In this document: piece after piece, positions 8,783 through 16,547 of the stretch
Layout: each line of letters begins with the position of its first letter
How positions within the stretch are numbered: the first letter of the stretch is position 1
DNA from: Cytophagales bacterium
Lineage (GTDB): Bacteria > Bacteroidota > Bacteroidia > Cytophagales > Cyclobacteriaceae
Direction of reading: 5' to 3'
Length of the DNA stretch: 38,657 nt
Assembly: GCA_016124425.1 (NCBI GenBank)
Contig: WGNT01000008.1
Span: forward strand, 1-38,657
Notes under the pieces: generated by a model
Told to the model about the DNA's origin: nothing
The model's input: the letters and a program-made list of their open reading frames with translations, nothing else
Database searches by the model: none
Program-made: the position numbers and the translations under genes

Positions 8783-9646
8783 ATGGTAACTTGGCCTACT
8801 TCGTTTCGAAACCCCTATCCGTACTACTACAAGGAAATCCCGGTCGGTTACCTTGCCCTCATTATTTTTCTGATGAGTTTGGGATTTAATTACCTATTTG
8901 AACCCTTTGAAGTATATAGACCTGAGCATCGGATGGGGTATTTTTGGATATCCATGTTCCATTCCTTCAATGCGATGGTTGTTGCTATTGTCTGGTTTGG
9001 AATTTTGAACCGCCGGGTAAAGGAAGAACAATGGACCACTGGAAAAGAAATGCTTTTGATAGCTGGATATCTAGTGGTAGTGGGTATTAGCCAATTCCTT
9101 ATTCGGGATTTCATCTACGACAACCCACTCAATTGGACGATGAGGTATCTGTATGAGGAAATCCGAAATACCTTCCTCGTGGGAATCTTGTTTGCATTCA
9201 TTTTGATACCGCTCAACTTTTTGCGCCTTCAGCGCAATCACCGTAGCCAAGCAGACCTTCTTAATCCTCGTGCTGCTGGCGCCCAAACGACACCTGTTTC
9301 ACGACCAATTTTCATAAGTACCCGTCAGAAGAGCGATGATTTCACGGTCGATCCTAAGGATCTACTCCTGGCTAAGGCTGAGGGCAATTACTTGGAAATA
9401 TACATTGCTGGTCCAAAAACAGAAAAACATATCAAAAGGATGACACTGAAGGATCTGGAAACCCAACTTCAGCATCTGCCAAATTTTTGCAAAACACACC
9501 GATCTTACTTGGTAAATCTTGCGGTGGTTGAACAGGTAAAAGGGAATGCCCAAGGGTTACAGCTTGTTATTCCGGGTTTAGATTTCACTGTGCCCGTCTC
9601 TAGGACCATGATCCAAACCTTTGAGCGACAATTTTCAACAATATAG
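8783..9646 (+). CDS. Membrane-anchored LytTR-family transcriptional regulator
   Basis: The 287-residue protein has four hydrophobic segments in its first 150 residues (for example YLALIIFLMSLGFNYLF and TFLVGILFAFILIPL), a linker, and a C-terminal LytTR DNA-binding domain (about 185-287). The domain is recognisable from the opening DPKDLLLAKAEGNYLEIYI, the FCKTHRSYLVNL core and the ending FTVPVSRT. Such membrane LytTR proteins are common in Bacteroidota and lack the receiver domain of classical response regulators, so they may sense membrane state or partner proteins directly. It is divergent from the carotenoid oxygenase-cyclase unit, which makes that unit a natural target. The ATG at 8783 is the first in frame. 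Confidence 0.88.
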   Translation: MVTWPTSFRNPYPYYYKEIPVGYLALIIFLMSLGFNYLFEPFEVYRPEHRMGYFWISMFHSFNAMVVAIVWFGILNRRVKEEQWTTGKEMLLIAGYLVVVGISQFLIRDFIYDNPLNWTMRYLYEEIRNTFLVGILFAFILIPLNFLRLQRNHRSQADLLNPRAAGAQTTPVSRPIFISTRQKSDDFTVDPKDLLLAKAEGNYLEIYIAGPKTEKHIKRMTLKDLETQLQHLPNFCKTHRSYLVNLAVVEQVKGNAQGLQLVIPGLDFTVPVSRTMIQTFERQFSTI

Positions 9647-10091
9647 CTTCAGCCTTCACCACCGATTTAAGGCATAATTGGTATATTATTTAAAGTACCT
9701 ATTCTTGTACGTATCGGTCAGTATACCTCACCGCTGCCTATCGTCAACAAAGTTATAGTCAATGCGTCTATTGGGTTCCTGTTTTACGCTGATGCTGTTA
9801 AAAAGTGGGATTTTTGTGATGATGGATAGTATATGTAGCCACTCGTGATCATATTTATTTTTCTGTCGCAGTTTGACGAAAAAATTGGCAAGAATCGTCA
9901 ACAATACGAAAGGTCTCGTTTTGACATTTACTGTAGACAGTATTCCGTAGATAAATTGATCCAAATAACTAAGCGACAATAGGATGTTTTTCACGCACTT
10001 TACCTTGCAGTTCATCACAACTTATTGACAGGCATCCCAAGGCCACAAAAAGTAACTCGGACATGGCTACATTTGTCAAAAACATATAATC
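9647..10091. other. 445-base gap without a recognised gene
   Basis: No convincing coding sequence was found. A 96-codon minus-strand frame (9728-10018) exists but its product has no recognisable motif. The segment could hold the acyltransferase promoter and a decayed gene. No tRNA-like or terminator-like structure stood out. Confidence 0.4.
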
Positions 10092-11228
10092 ATGCGCAGA
10101 TACGACCTCGATTGGCTCCGAGTATTGGTCTTTGGACTGTTGATATTTTATCATGTAGGCATGTTCTTCGTACCTTGGGGATGGCATATCAAGAACGATA
10201 TCATTTACCCGGAGCTACGTTGGCCAATGCTATTTGTCAATCAGTGGCGGCTCTCTATCCTCTTTGTCATCTCGGGAATGGGTACCTATTATGCACTCGC
10301 CAAAAGAAGTAGCCTCCAGTTCGCGGGAGAACGGACTAAGCGATTGCTTCTTCCGCTTGTTGTAGGTATGGCTATTGTTGTGCCGCCCCAGGTTTATTTT
10401 GAACGTTTGGATCGGGGGCAGTTTTTGGGGGGGTACCTCGACTTTTGGCCTCAGTACGCGTTTGATGGTGTGTATCCATCTGGGAACCTTTCATGGCATC
10501 ACCTCTGGTTTTTACCCTACCTGTTGGCATTTTCCATCATTCTCATTCCCCTTTTTACCTATTTGCGTAGAAATCCGACATCCGAAATTCTTCAAACCAT
10601 CACCGAGTGGGCTAAGCGACCCTTTGGGCTATTTTGGCTGATTATTCCGCTTTACTTTTGGGAAAGCTTGCTAGAGCCGTTTTTCGAAAGCACCCATGCC
10701 TTTGTTGACGACTGGTTCAATTTGGTCAATTACTGTACCTTGTTCCTCTATGGATTCCTGTTAATCTCTGTGCGGGAGACATTTTGGCCTACCGTAGAAA
10801 CCAATCGAAGGAAATACCTGTACCTTGGGTTAGTAGCTTTTTCGCTCATGATTGGGTTAAGACTGGCCTTTGCGGACGCTGTTGTAGTCCACTTTATTGA
10901 AGCGTTCTTTAAAGTAGTAAACACGTGGGCTTGGATAATGACACTTTTTGGCTACGCTGCAGCTTACCTCAACCGATCGAGTAGGGGACTTAGCTACGCC
11001 AATGAGGCTGTATACCCTTTTTATATCCTGCATCAGACAATTACTGTTGCGCTGGGCTACTTAGTCATGCATTGGGAATGGAACTTGGGTGCGAAGTTTG
11101 CGTTTATGTCGCTCGGCACCTTTGGGTTGGCTTGGGTGTTGTATGAGGTAGCGATCAGAAGGTGGAATTGGGTGAGGCCGCTGTTTGGGTTGAAAGGTCA
11201 ACACCGACAAAGTGGCTTTTTCGGCTGA
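10092..11228 (+). CDS. Acyltransferase family 3 membrane protein
   Basis: The 378-residue polytopic membrane protein starts with RRYDLDWLRVLVFGLLIFYHV, the first transmembrane helix typical of acyltransferase 3 proteins (OafA/MdoC/NolL type), in which the conserved His of the FYH segment is part of the active site. About ten hydrophobic helices follow, with ISGMGTYYALAKRS and FAGERTKRLLLPLVVG as further family-like segments. Members transfer acetyl or succinyl groups to sugars or glycans at the membrane. The target here is unknown and no glycan genes are nearby. The start ATG at 10092 places the conserved RxxDLDWLR right at the N-terminus, as is usual in the family. Confidence 0.88.
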   Translation: MRRYDLDWLRVLVFGLLIFYHVGMFFVPWGWHIKNDIIYPELRWPMLFVNQWRLSILFVISGMGTYYALAKRSSLQFAGERTKRLLLPLVVGMAIVVPPQVYFERLDRGQFLGGYLDFWPQYAFDGVYPSGNLSWHHLWFLPYLLAFSIILIPLFTYLRRNPTSEILQTITEWAKRPFGLFWLIIPLYFWESLLEPFFESTHAFVDDWFNLVNYCTLFLYGFLLISVRETFWPTVETNRRKYLYLGLVAFSLMIGLRLAFADAVVVHFIEAFFKVVNTWAWIMTLFGYAAAYLNRSSRGLSYANEAVYPFYILHQTITVALGYLVMHWEWNLGAKFAFMSLGTFGLAWVLYEVAIRRWNWVRPLFGLKGQHRQSGFFG

Positions 11229-11242
11229 CGAGCTGAAAAAGC
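11215..11242 (+). terminator. Hairpin overlapping the acyltransferase stop codon
   Basis: GGCTTTTTC... can pair with ...GAAAAAGC to give a 12-bp stem (11215-11226 with 11231-11242, one G-T pair) and a GACG loop. The acyltransferase TGA lies inside it. It is followed by CTAACTTTT rather than a clean T run, so terminator activity is uncertain. Confidence 0.45.
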
Positions 11243-11380
11243 TAACTTTTGCCCTGGAAGATATCGGAAACAAACTAAAACAATCGGCTTCTTTTATTTA
11301 GTGACAGCGACCTCAATTACGATATAGGCGGTAAATGCTTATCGAAAATCACCTACCACAAAAAACTGTTGTCAACTGCC

Positions 11381-11884
11381 TTAAAGTTCGAGTAGCAACG
11401 CAGCATTTAAATGTGTTGCTAATTTAGTAGCCTGTTTAATCGCTTTCTTGCGTTTTGCATAGACAAAAGTCAGTTCAGGATTTGAATCAGCTGAATAGAG
11501 CATTAGTTTGAACTCGGTTACTTTTCCTGAGAACGTGGGGCTTATTCCGTTAGGTACGTTCGTTCTGACATAACTGTTTGACACTACTTTTACCACGGAG
11601 ATGTCGGGAAGTGCTTTCCATTTGCCCATTTTGTATCCCGCGATTGACAAATAGGCGAACACGCTTTTTTTGGACAAATCTATCCGTGTACCTTCATAGG
11701 ATTTGATTATAAAAACTCCCAAGACTAACGCTCCTCCTCCTACTAATAAATTCTTTGTAACTGTTTCTTCATCATTAAAAATTGCGGTACTTACCAAAGC
11801 CACTAATCCGGCCAAAATAATCAAGGGACCCAGCACGTGTGGGCCGGTTAGTAAGTTTCTATTTCTAAAATTAAATTCCTTCAT
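11381..11884 (-). CDS. Small membrane protein of unknown function
   Basis: The 167-residue product was not recognised as a named family. It has a short polar N-terminus, two hydrophobic segments (VLGPLIILAGLVALVSTAIF and LLVGGGALVLGVFII, about 16-60), then a mostly beta-strand-like soluble part starting EGTRIDLSKKSVFAYLS that resembles the layout of membrane-anchored PH-like domains common in Bacteroidota. A basic stretch KRKKAIKQATKLA sits near the C-terminus. It stands alone, tail to tail with the acyltransferase, with repeat-rich DNA upstream. The codon use looks ordinary and the ATG start is clear, so it is probably a real gene. Confidence 0.7.
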   Translation of the reverse strand: MKEFNFRNRNLLTGPHVLGPLIILAGLVALVSTAIFNDEETVTKNLLVGGGALVLGVFIIKSYEGTRIDLSKKSVFAYLSIAGYKMGKWKALPDISVVKVVSNSYVRTNVPNGISPTFSGKVTEFKLMLYSADSNPELTFVYAKRKKAIKQATKLATHLNAALLLEL

Positions 11885-12039
11885 AACATTTCTGCTGCCT
11901 AAAGGTAAGAGAATTCTCCCAAACTTTATTTCGCTTTTTCACTCCTTGGCCTCGAACTTCTTTTTTCATCACATAGGCAGATAATCCATATAGAAAAAAC
12001 CGTTTTCGAAGCAGGCACTAATTATCCGAACTATGTGCG

Positions 12040-12208
12040 CTATGTGTTTTTTCACGACATAGTCGCATAGTTCACATAGAAATAAAAATTAAAGAAGCCA
12101 AACTAGCCATCAATCATCCCCACTATGTGTACTATGTTTCTATGTGGTTAGTTTTTCAGGGTTGGTAGCGGGCAGGAAGATTAGTTCGTCTGATTTTTGG
12201 AGTACAGC
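12040..12208. repeat. MITE-like inverted-repeat element, copy A
   Basis: The core is an imperfect inverted repeat: the left arm TTCACGACATAGTCGCATAG (12051-12070 and onward) pairs with the right arm ending CTATGTTTCTATGTGGTT (12132-12149), with about 40 bases between. The following sequence to 12208 is also shared with copy B. Elements built from ACTATGTG / CACATAGT arms occur between genes in many Bacteroidota. No transposase is encoded. Confidence 0.8.
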
Positions 12209-12289
12209 ATATCCAAGAAGGTCCTCCGGCATCAGAGCAGTTTTTATAAAGTCCGTGGTAAAGGTAGTCGGTATCTGAAAACCTCTTTG

Positions 12290-12460
12290 TGCTGTGTTTT
12301 TTTCACCACATAGCCGCATAGTTCACAGAGAAATAAAATTAAAAAAGCCAAACTAGCCATCAATCATCCCCACTATGTGTACTATGTTTCTATGTGGTTA
12401 TTTTTTCAGGCGTGGTGGCGGGCAGGAAGATTAGTTTCTTCTAATTTTTTGGAGAATAGC
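12290..12460. repeat. MITE-like inverted-repeat element, copy B
   Basis: This copy lies in the same orientation as copy A, shifted by 250-252 bases, with roughly 90 percent identity. Its left arm is TTCACCACATAGCCGCATAG (12302 onward) and its right arm spans 12371-12399. The 80-base spacer between copies is not repeated. Confidence 0.8.
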
Positions 12461-12537
12461 TTAACGAAGTAGGTGCTTACTACCAAAGCCTGTTTATTAT
12501 GTATTCAGACAACATGTTAGATCATTTGTTGCCTAAA

Positions 12538-13299
12538 CTACTCTCCCAAAAATGCCTTCACCGTCTCAATCACTGCTGCCGGCTGCTCAGCGTGGAGCCA
12601 ATGGCCGGCCTCTTTAATATAAATAAGATGACTGTTTGGGAAGTAACGGTCGATATCTTCCCGGTCTTTGTCTTGGATGTACTGTGAATTAGCGCCGCCC
12701 ATAAACAACGTTGGCCCATCAAAGCTTCCGTCAAGAGCGATCCCTTCCCCAACAATTTCTATTTTTTCGGTGATTACGGGAAGATTTACCTTCCAGGCAA
12801 ACTTGCCGTCCTTACGGGTCAAGCTTTTTAACAGAAACTGACGGATACCTACCTCATCAATGTGCTCGGACAGTTTGTCATCAGCCTCCTTTCTTGAACT
12901 GAGCGTTTCCAGATCAATAGCATTGAGCCCTTCCAATATTTTTTCATGGTGCACAGGGTAATACCTTGGCGCAATATCCGCAACGATTAGTTTCTCTACC
13001 CGTGCAGGATGCATCAATGCGACAAACATAGCCGTTTTTCCACCCATAGAATGTCCCATAAGAAACGCCTTGTCCAGCCCTTCCTCATCCATCAGCTCCA
13101 CGATATCGGCTGCCATTACCTGGTAATTCCACTCGTCGGAGTGACCCGAATCCCCGTGGTTTCGTTGGTCTACAAGATACAACCTATAGGATTCACTCAG
13201 CTCCTTGGCGATACTCATCCAGTTGTCTGCGGAGCCAAATAGTCCGTGTAGGATAATGAGAGGCTTTCCGGTACCGGTTTTACGTACGTTTAATTTCAT
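12538..13299 (-). CDS. Alpha/beta hydrolase, YbfF-like esterase
   Basis: The 253-residue protein is an alpha/beta hydrolase of the YbfF type, which cleaves small esters such as acyl-CoA or palmitoyl esters. It shows the oxyanion segment LHGLFGSADNW, the strand and turn DQRNHGDSGHS, the nucleophile elbow GHSMGGK (Ser about 84) and the catalytic His in EAGHWLHAEQP (about 233). Length is normal (E. coli YbfF has 254). No signal peptide is present, so it acts in the cytoplasm. It lies 29 bases downstream of pdxJ on the same strand and is likely cotranscribed; no direct metabolic link between the two is known to me. Confidence 0.92.
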   Translation of the reverse strand: MKLNVRKTGTGKPLIILHGLFGSADNWMSIAKELSESYRLYLVDQRNHGDSGHSDEWNYQVMAADIVELMDEEGLDKAFLMGHSMGGKTAMFVALMHPARVEKLIVADIAPRYYPVHHEKILEGLNAIDLETLSSRKEADDKLSEHIDEVGIRQFLLKSLTRKDGKFAWKVNLPVITEKIEIVGEGIALDGSFDGPTLFMGGANSQYIQDKDREDIDRYFPNSHLIYIKEAGHWLHAEQPAAVIETVKAFLGE

Positions 13300-13328
13300 T
13301 TAAAGTCTTGTCAGGTTGTAAGTGCTTA

Positions 13329-14045
13329 TTAAAGTTCCAGCTGCCTTCTGTACATTTGAATCGTATTTTCCAAGCCATAGTACAAGGCGTCGCAGACCAA
13401 CGCATGACCTATGGAGACTTCCTCAAGCCAGGGGATATGCTGCTTCAGGAAGGATAAGTTATGGAGATCCAAGTCATGCCCGGCATTTAACCCAAGCCCC
13501 AAATCGCGCGCCAATTCCGATACTTCCACATAAGGTTTGACAGCCTTTTCACGATCTGAGGGAAACATACTGGCGTATGGTTCGGTATACAGCTCTACCC
13601 TGTCTGTCCCCGTAAGCTTGGCGGGTTCAAAGAATTTCGTTTCGGGGTTGATAAAAATAGAGGTGCGTACGCCATATTCGTGTAGCTCCGCAATAATGTC
13701 CGTCAACATGTCCTTGTGGCTGATGGTGTCCCATCCTGTATTGGAGGTAATGGCTTCCGGGGGATCCGGTACCAGCGTCGCTTGGGCAGGTTTGGTTAGA
13801 CGGATCAGATCCATGTAGCGCTTGTCTGGATAGCCTTCTATGTTGAATTCCGTCGTCACGATTTCCTTCAGCTGCAGTACGTCGTCGTAGCGGATATGTC
13901 GCTCGTCCGGCCGGGGGTGAACCGTGATTCCCTGTGCGCCGAATCGTTCGGCATCTTGGGCGACCCGCAGTACATCTGGATTATTGGCTCCCCGTGCATT
14001 TCTTAGGGTAGCTATTTTATTAATATTTACACTTAACTTCGTCAT
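13329..14045 (-). CDS. pdxJ: Pyridoxine 5'-phosphate synthase PdxJ
   Basis: PdxJ condenses 1-deoxy-D-xylulose 5-phosphate with 3-amino-2-oxopropyl phosphate to pyridoxine 5'-phosphate in the DXP-dependent vitamin B6 route. The 238-residue product has the usual length and family blocks: [16 protein letters not shown] at the N-terminus, the active-site segment [18 protein letters not shown] (about 39-56), [13 protein letters not shown], and the C-terminal [13 protein letters not shown] and [16 protein letters not shown]. It is a cytoplasmic TIM-barrel enzyme. pdxJ is transcribed leftward, divergent from yqeY, with the esterase gene 29 bases downstream. Confidence 0.97.
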   Translation of the reverse strand: MTKLSVNINKIATLRNARGANNPDVLRVAQDAERFGAQGITVHPRPDERHIRYDDVLQLKEIVTTEFNIEGYPDKRYMDLIRLTKPAQATLVPDPPEAITSNTGWDTISHKDMLTDIIAELHEYGVRTSIFINPETKFFEPAKLTGTDRVELYTEPYASMFPSDREKAVKPYVEVSELARDLGLGLNAGHDLDLHNLSFLKQHIPWLEEVSIGHALVCDALYYGLENTIQMYRRQLEL

Positions 14046-14061
14046 ATTGGCAATTAAACTT

Positions 14062-14069
14062 TAATTTTG
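14062..14069 (+). promoter_or_regulatory. Possible -7 box TAATTTTG
   Basis: TAATTTTG fits the Bacteroidota TAnnTTTG consensus in the pdxJ-yqeY divergent gap. No TTG box lies at the usual 19-20 base spacing, and yqeY starts 130 bases downstream, so the call is weak. Confidence 0.3.
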
Positions 14070-14199
14070 CAGCAAAAGCTTTTCCAAAGATAAACCGAAC
14101 CATTTGAAATTTGGTTTTGAAAAGACGTAAATAGCAACCCTGTCGAATAAATTCTAGGGAAAGATCCATCTTATATTGTATAACGAACCCATTCCACCC

Positions 14200-14649
14200 A
14201 TGAGCTTGAAGTTAACCATTGAAGGAGAGATTAAGAAAGCGATGCTTGCCAAAGACAAAGACCGGTTGCGGGCCCTCCGTGCTATCAAATCCCTAATTTT
14301 ATTGGAAGAAACCAAAACGGGAGGGGATAAAGGCCTTTCCAGCGAGGAGGAAATCAAGATTTTGACCAAAGCGGCCAAGCAGCGGAAGGACTCTGCTGAT
14401 ATTTTCCAACAACAAAACCGTCAGGACTTGGCGGAAGTTGAGCTGGGGGAACTGGAAGTAATTCAAGAATACCTGCCGAAGCAGCTGTCCGAAGCGGAAT
14501 TGGAAGCCGCATTGAAAGAAATCATTTCTGAAGTAGGCGCCGAAGGCCCGAAAGATATGGGAAAGGTAATGGGTGCAGCTTCCAAGCAGCTTGCTGGAAA
14601 GGCGGATGGAAAACTCATTTCTGAAAAAGTAAAAGCCTTACTGGCGTGA
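14200..14649 (+). CDS. GatB/YqeY domain protein
   Basis: The 149-residue product is a stand-alone YqeY domain, related to the tail of GatB of the tRNA amidotransferase. Typical pieces are IKKAMLAKDKDRLRALRAIKS, the charged block QRKDSADIFQQQNRQDL, LGELEVIQEYLPKQLSE and the glycine-containing end DMGKVMGAASKQLAGKADGK. It probably binds tRNA, but a definite role has not been established for the family. A TTG at 14176 would add eight residues; the ATG at 14200 is preferred because it starts MSLKLTIEGEIKKAM as in relatives. cvpA begins four bases after its stop. Confidence 0.92.
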   Translation: MSLKLTIEGEIKKAMLAKDKDRLRALRAIKSLILLEETKTGGDKGLSSEEEIKILTKAAKQRKDSADIFQQQNRQDLAEVELGELEVIQEYLPKQLSEAELEAALKEIISEVGAEGPKDMGKVMGAASKQLAGKADGKLISEKVKALLA

Positions 14650-14653
14650 CACG

Positions 14654-15199
14654 TTGAGCCCGATCGACATCATTTTATTGATCATGCTGGCTATTGGTGC
14701 ATACAGTGGCTATAAGCAGGGGCTTTTCATAGGCCTGCTGTCGATCGTGGCTTTTTTTATCGGCATTGTTTTCGCCTTTCGTTTCATGCATTGGGGTGCG
14801 GCTATATTGGCCGAGAGGGTAGAGAGCCTCACCTTTATGCTACCTTTTATTGCCTTTATACTTATTTTTTTATTGGTGACTATTGTCATTCGTGTCCTTG
14901 CTTATTTGGTGAAGCAGGCATTAAATCTGACGATTTTAGGGGTGTTTGACAGTTTTGCAGGTGCAGTGCTAGGTATGGTTAAATGGAGTATTATGATTTC
15001 GTTGCTCCTTTGGGTCGCACATTCTTTTGAGTTTCACTTCCCCGAAACGTGGACGAGTGGGTCCGTGATTTATCCTTTATTGCTACCCATTACCCCGTCC
15101 TTGGTCGCTTTTTTGGACCAATATACTCCTATCATTGAAAACACCATCGATGCGGTCAGATCCTTGGTAAATTCCAGCACAGGTGATTCTATTAATTGA
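14654..15199 (+). CDS. cvpA: CvpA family membrane protein
   Basis: The 181-residue protein has the CvpA layout: N-terminal IDIILLIMLAIGAYSGYKQG, followed by three more hydrophobic helices (ending FDSFAGAVLGMVKWSIMISLLL). CvpA proteins lie in the inner membrane and have been linked to colicin V export and envelope stress tolerance, with unclear mechanism. The start is TTG, four bases after the yqeY stop, which suggests translational coupling. Its end overlaps the following amidotransferase gene by 17 bases. Confidence 0.9.
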   Translation: MSPIDIILLIMLAIGAYSGYKQGLFIGLLSIVAFFIGIVFAFRFMHWGAAILAERVESLTFMLPFIAFILIFLLVTIVIRVLAYLVKQALNLTILGVFDSFAGAVLGMVKWSIMISLLLWVAHSFEFHFPETWTSGSVIYPLLLPITPSLVAFLDQYTPIIENTIDAVRSLVNSSTGDSIN

Positions 15200-15752
15200 C
15201 AATTTCGATTCATTTTCATACATGTTGGCAGATTACTTACTCCGCACCGGAGCAAAGTTGCGTATTGCCCGTAACGATATTGGCCTTTCGGAACTGCTGC
15301 AGGAGGAATATGACGCCTTAGTCCTGTCGCCCGGACCGGAGACACCGGAGAAAGCCGGCAATCTAATGGCAATTTTGGGGTATTATGTGGATAAACTTCC
15401 AATCTTGGGTGTCTGTCTTGGGCATCAGGCGATAGGTCAATATTTTGGGGCAGCTTTAGTCAAAAGTGAACGTCCAATGCACGGCAAAGTATCGCAGGTT
15501 ACCCAAAAAGGGGATCACCCGCTGCTGGCTAGATTACCAAAAGTATTTCCCGTGACCCGCTATCATTCCTTGGAGCTTAAACACCTTCCTCCGGTACTTG
15601 AGGCGATTTTGGTTGCCGAAAAGGGTGAAATTATGGCCATTGCACATCGGGAGTTACCGATTATTGGTGTTCAGTTTCATCCGGAGGCTCACCTAACTTC
15701 CCACGGCATGGAATTAATAGCCGCATGGGTTTCAGCTTCCTGCAAAAAATAA
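15183..15752 (+). CDS. Glutamine amidotransferase, anthranilate/aminodeoxychorismate synthase component II
   Basis: This 189-residue class I amidotransferase releases ammonia from glutamine for a chorismate-using partner (TrpE or PabB), giving anthranilate or aminodeoxychorismate. It shows the N-terminal ILLIDNFDSFSYMLADYL, LVLSPGPETPEKAG, the nucleophile in GVCLGHQAIG (Cys about 78) and the His/Glu pair in QFHPEAH (about 166 and 168). No component I gene lies nearby, so trpG and pabA cannot be told apart; in organisms with one gene it serves both. The start is GTG at 15183, inside the end of cvpA, and the first residues of the family begin exactly there. Confidence 0.92.
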   Translation: MILLIDNFDSFSYMLADYLLRTGAKLRIARNDIGLSELLQEEYDALVLSPGPETPEKAGNLMAILGYYVDKLPILGVCLGHQAIGQYFGAALVKSERPMHGKVSQVTQKGDHPLLARLPKVFPVTRYHSLELKHLPPVLEAILVAEKGEIMAIAHRELPIIGVQFHPEAHLTSHGMELIAAWVSASCKK

Positions 15753-15837
15753 ACATTGCCGTTTACAATTTTTGCCATGCGAATCTTTATTTTGTCTTAA
15801 ATTTTTTCAACATTGAACATTGGGAAGCGTCTCTACG

Positions 15838-15868
15838 TTTTGTTTTTAAATACAATTTAATAACTTTA
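15838..15868 (+). promoter_or_regulatory. Candidate Bacteroidota promoter for the CBS-domain gene
   Basis: TTTTG (15838-15842) lies 18 bases before TAACTTTA (15861-15868), one mismatch from TAnnTTTG. The ATG follows seven bases later, so the transcript would be nearly leaderless. Confidence 0.4.
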
Positions 15869-15875
15869 ACGGAAT

Positions 15876-16541
15876 ATGCAGGCATACGAATTTGTCAACA
15901 ACCTTATTCCTCCACTAAAACTTACCGACAAAGTGGGGAAGGCACTGTCTTGGATGGAGGAAATCAGGACAGATGTTTTGCCTGTAATTCATAACGGCCA
16001 CTTCATGGGGCTCATTACCGACGAGATCATTTATGAAGCTAATGATCCCGAAATGACCCTTGATATGATCGAATTATCTGCCCCTACGAATTTCGTCTAT
16101 TTAGATAGACATATTTATGAAGTGCTCCGGGTGTCTGCTGAAAACCACAACGGCATGGTAGCAGTAATCGATCGGGACATGGTCTATCAGGGTGTCGTGA
16201 CGGTAGAAGATGCCATCACCGCATTTACCGATTCAATTTCCATACAGTCTGAAGGGGGTGTGTTGACACTTTCCATGTTTATGACAGACTACAGCCTGTA
16301 CGATATCGCCCGAATTGTCGAATCGGAGAACGCAAAGATACTAAGTAGCTTCATCTCCGGAGATCCACTTGACGACAGTAAAATCAAAGTCACGCTGAAG
16401 TTGGATAAAAAAGAACTTAGGTACATCAAGGCGACCTTGGAACGTTTTGGATACAGAGTCATCGATCAATATCAGGAGGAGACCGTGATAAGCAGTGATC
16501 AAGACAGAATTGGAAACCTGTTGCGTTTTTTAGATATTTAG
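15876..16541 (+). CDS. CBS-domain protein upstream of nadK
   Basis: The 221-residue soluble protein has two CBS motifs (about 10-65 with TDVLPVIHNGHFMGLITDE, and about 75-128 with HNGMVAVIDRDMVYQGVVTVEDA), followed by an ACT-like C-terminal part starting LTLSMFMTDYSLYDIARIVE. CBS pairs bind adenine nucleotides such as AMP, ATP, NAD or c-di-AMP. The gene precedes nadK by six bases, so a role in sensing nucleotide state for NAD(P) metabolism is an attractive inference, but no function can be claimed. It appears to open the nadK transcription unit. Confidence 0.88.
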   Translation: MQAYEFVNNLIPPLKLTDKVGKALSWMEEIRTDVLPVIHNGHFMGLITDEIIYEANDPEMTLDMIELSAPTNFVYLDRHIYEVLRVSAENHNGMVAVIDRDMVYQGVVTVEDAITAFTDSISIQSEGGVLTLSMFMTDYSLYDIARIVESENAKILSSFISGDPLDDSKIKVTLKLDKKELRYIKATLERFGYRVIDQYQEETVISSDQDRIGNLLRFLDI

Positions 16542-16547
16542 CCTTGG

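Larger units (their letters stand above)
11885..12537. other. 653-base repeat-rich gap
   Basis: This gap holds two full copies of a MITE-like inverted repeat (listed separately) and, at about 11968-11997, a shorter degraded piece resembling one arm (CACATAGGCAG). No open frame of credible coding character was seen on either strand. Confidence 0.6.

Noticed and set aside
9728..10018. 96-codon minus-strand frame as a gene or transposase remnant
   Set aside because: No motif could be recognised and the upstream part is antisense to the acyltransferase start region; evidence is too thin to call it coding.
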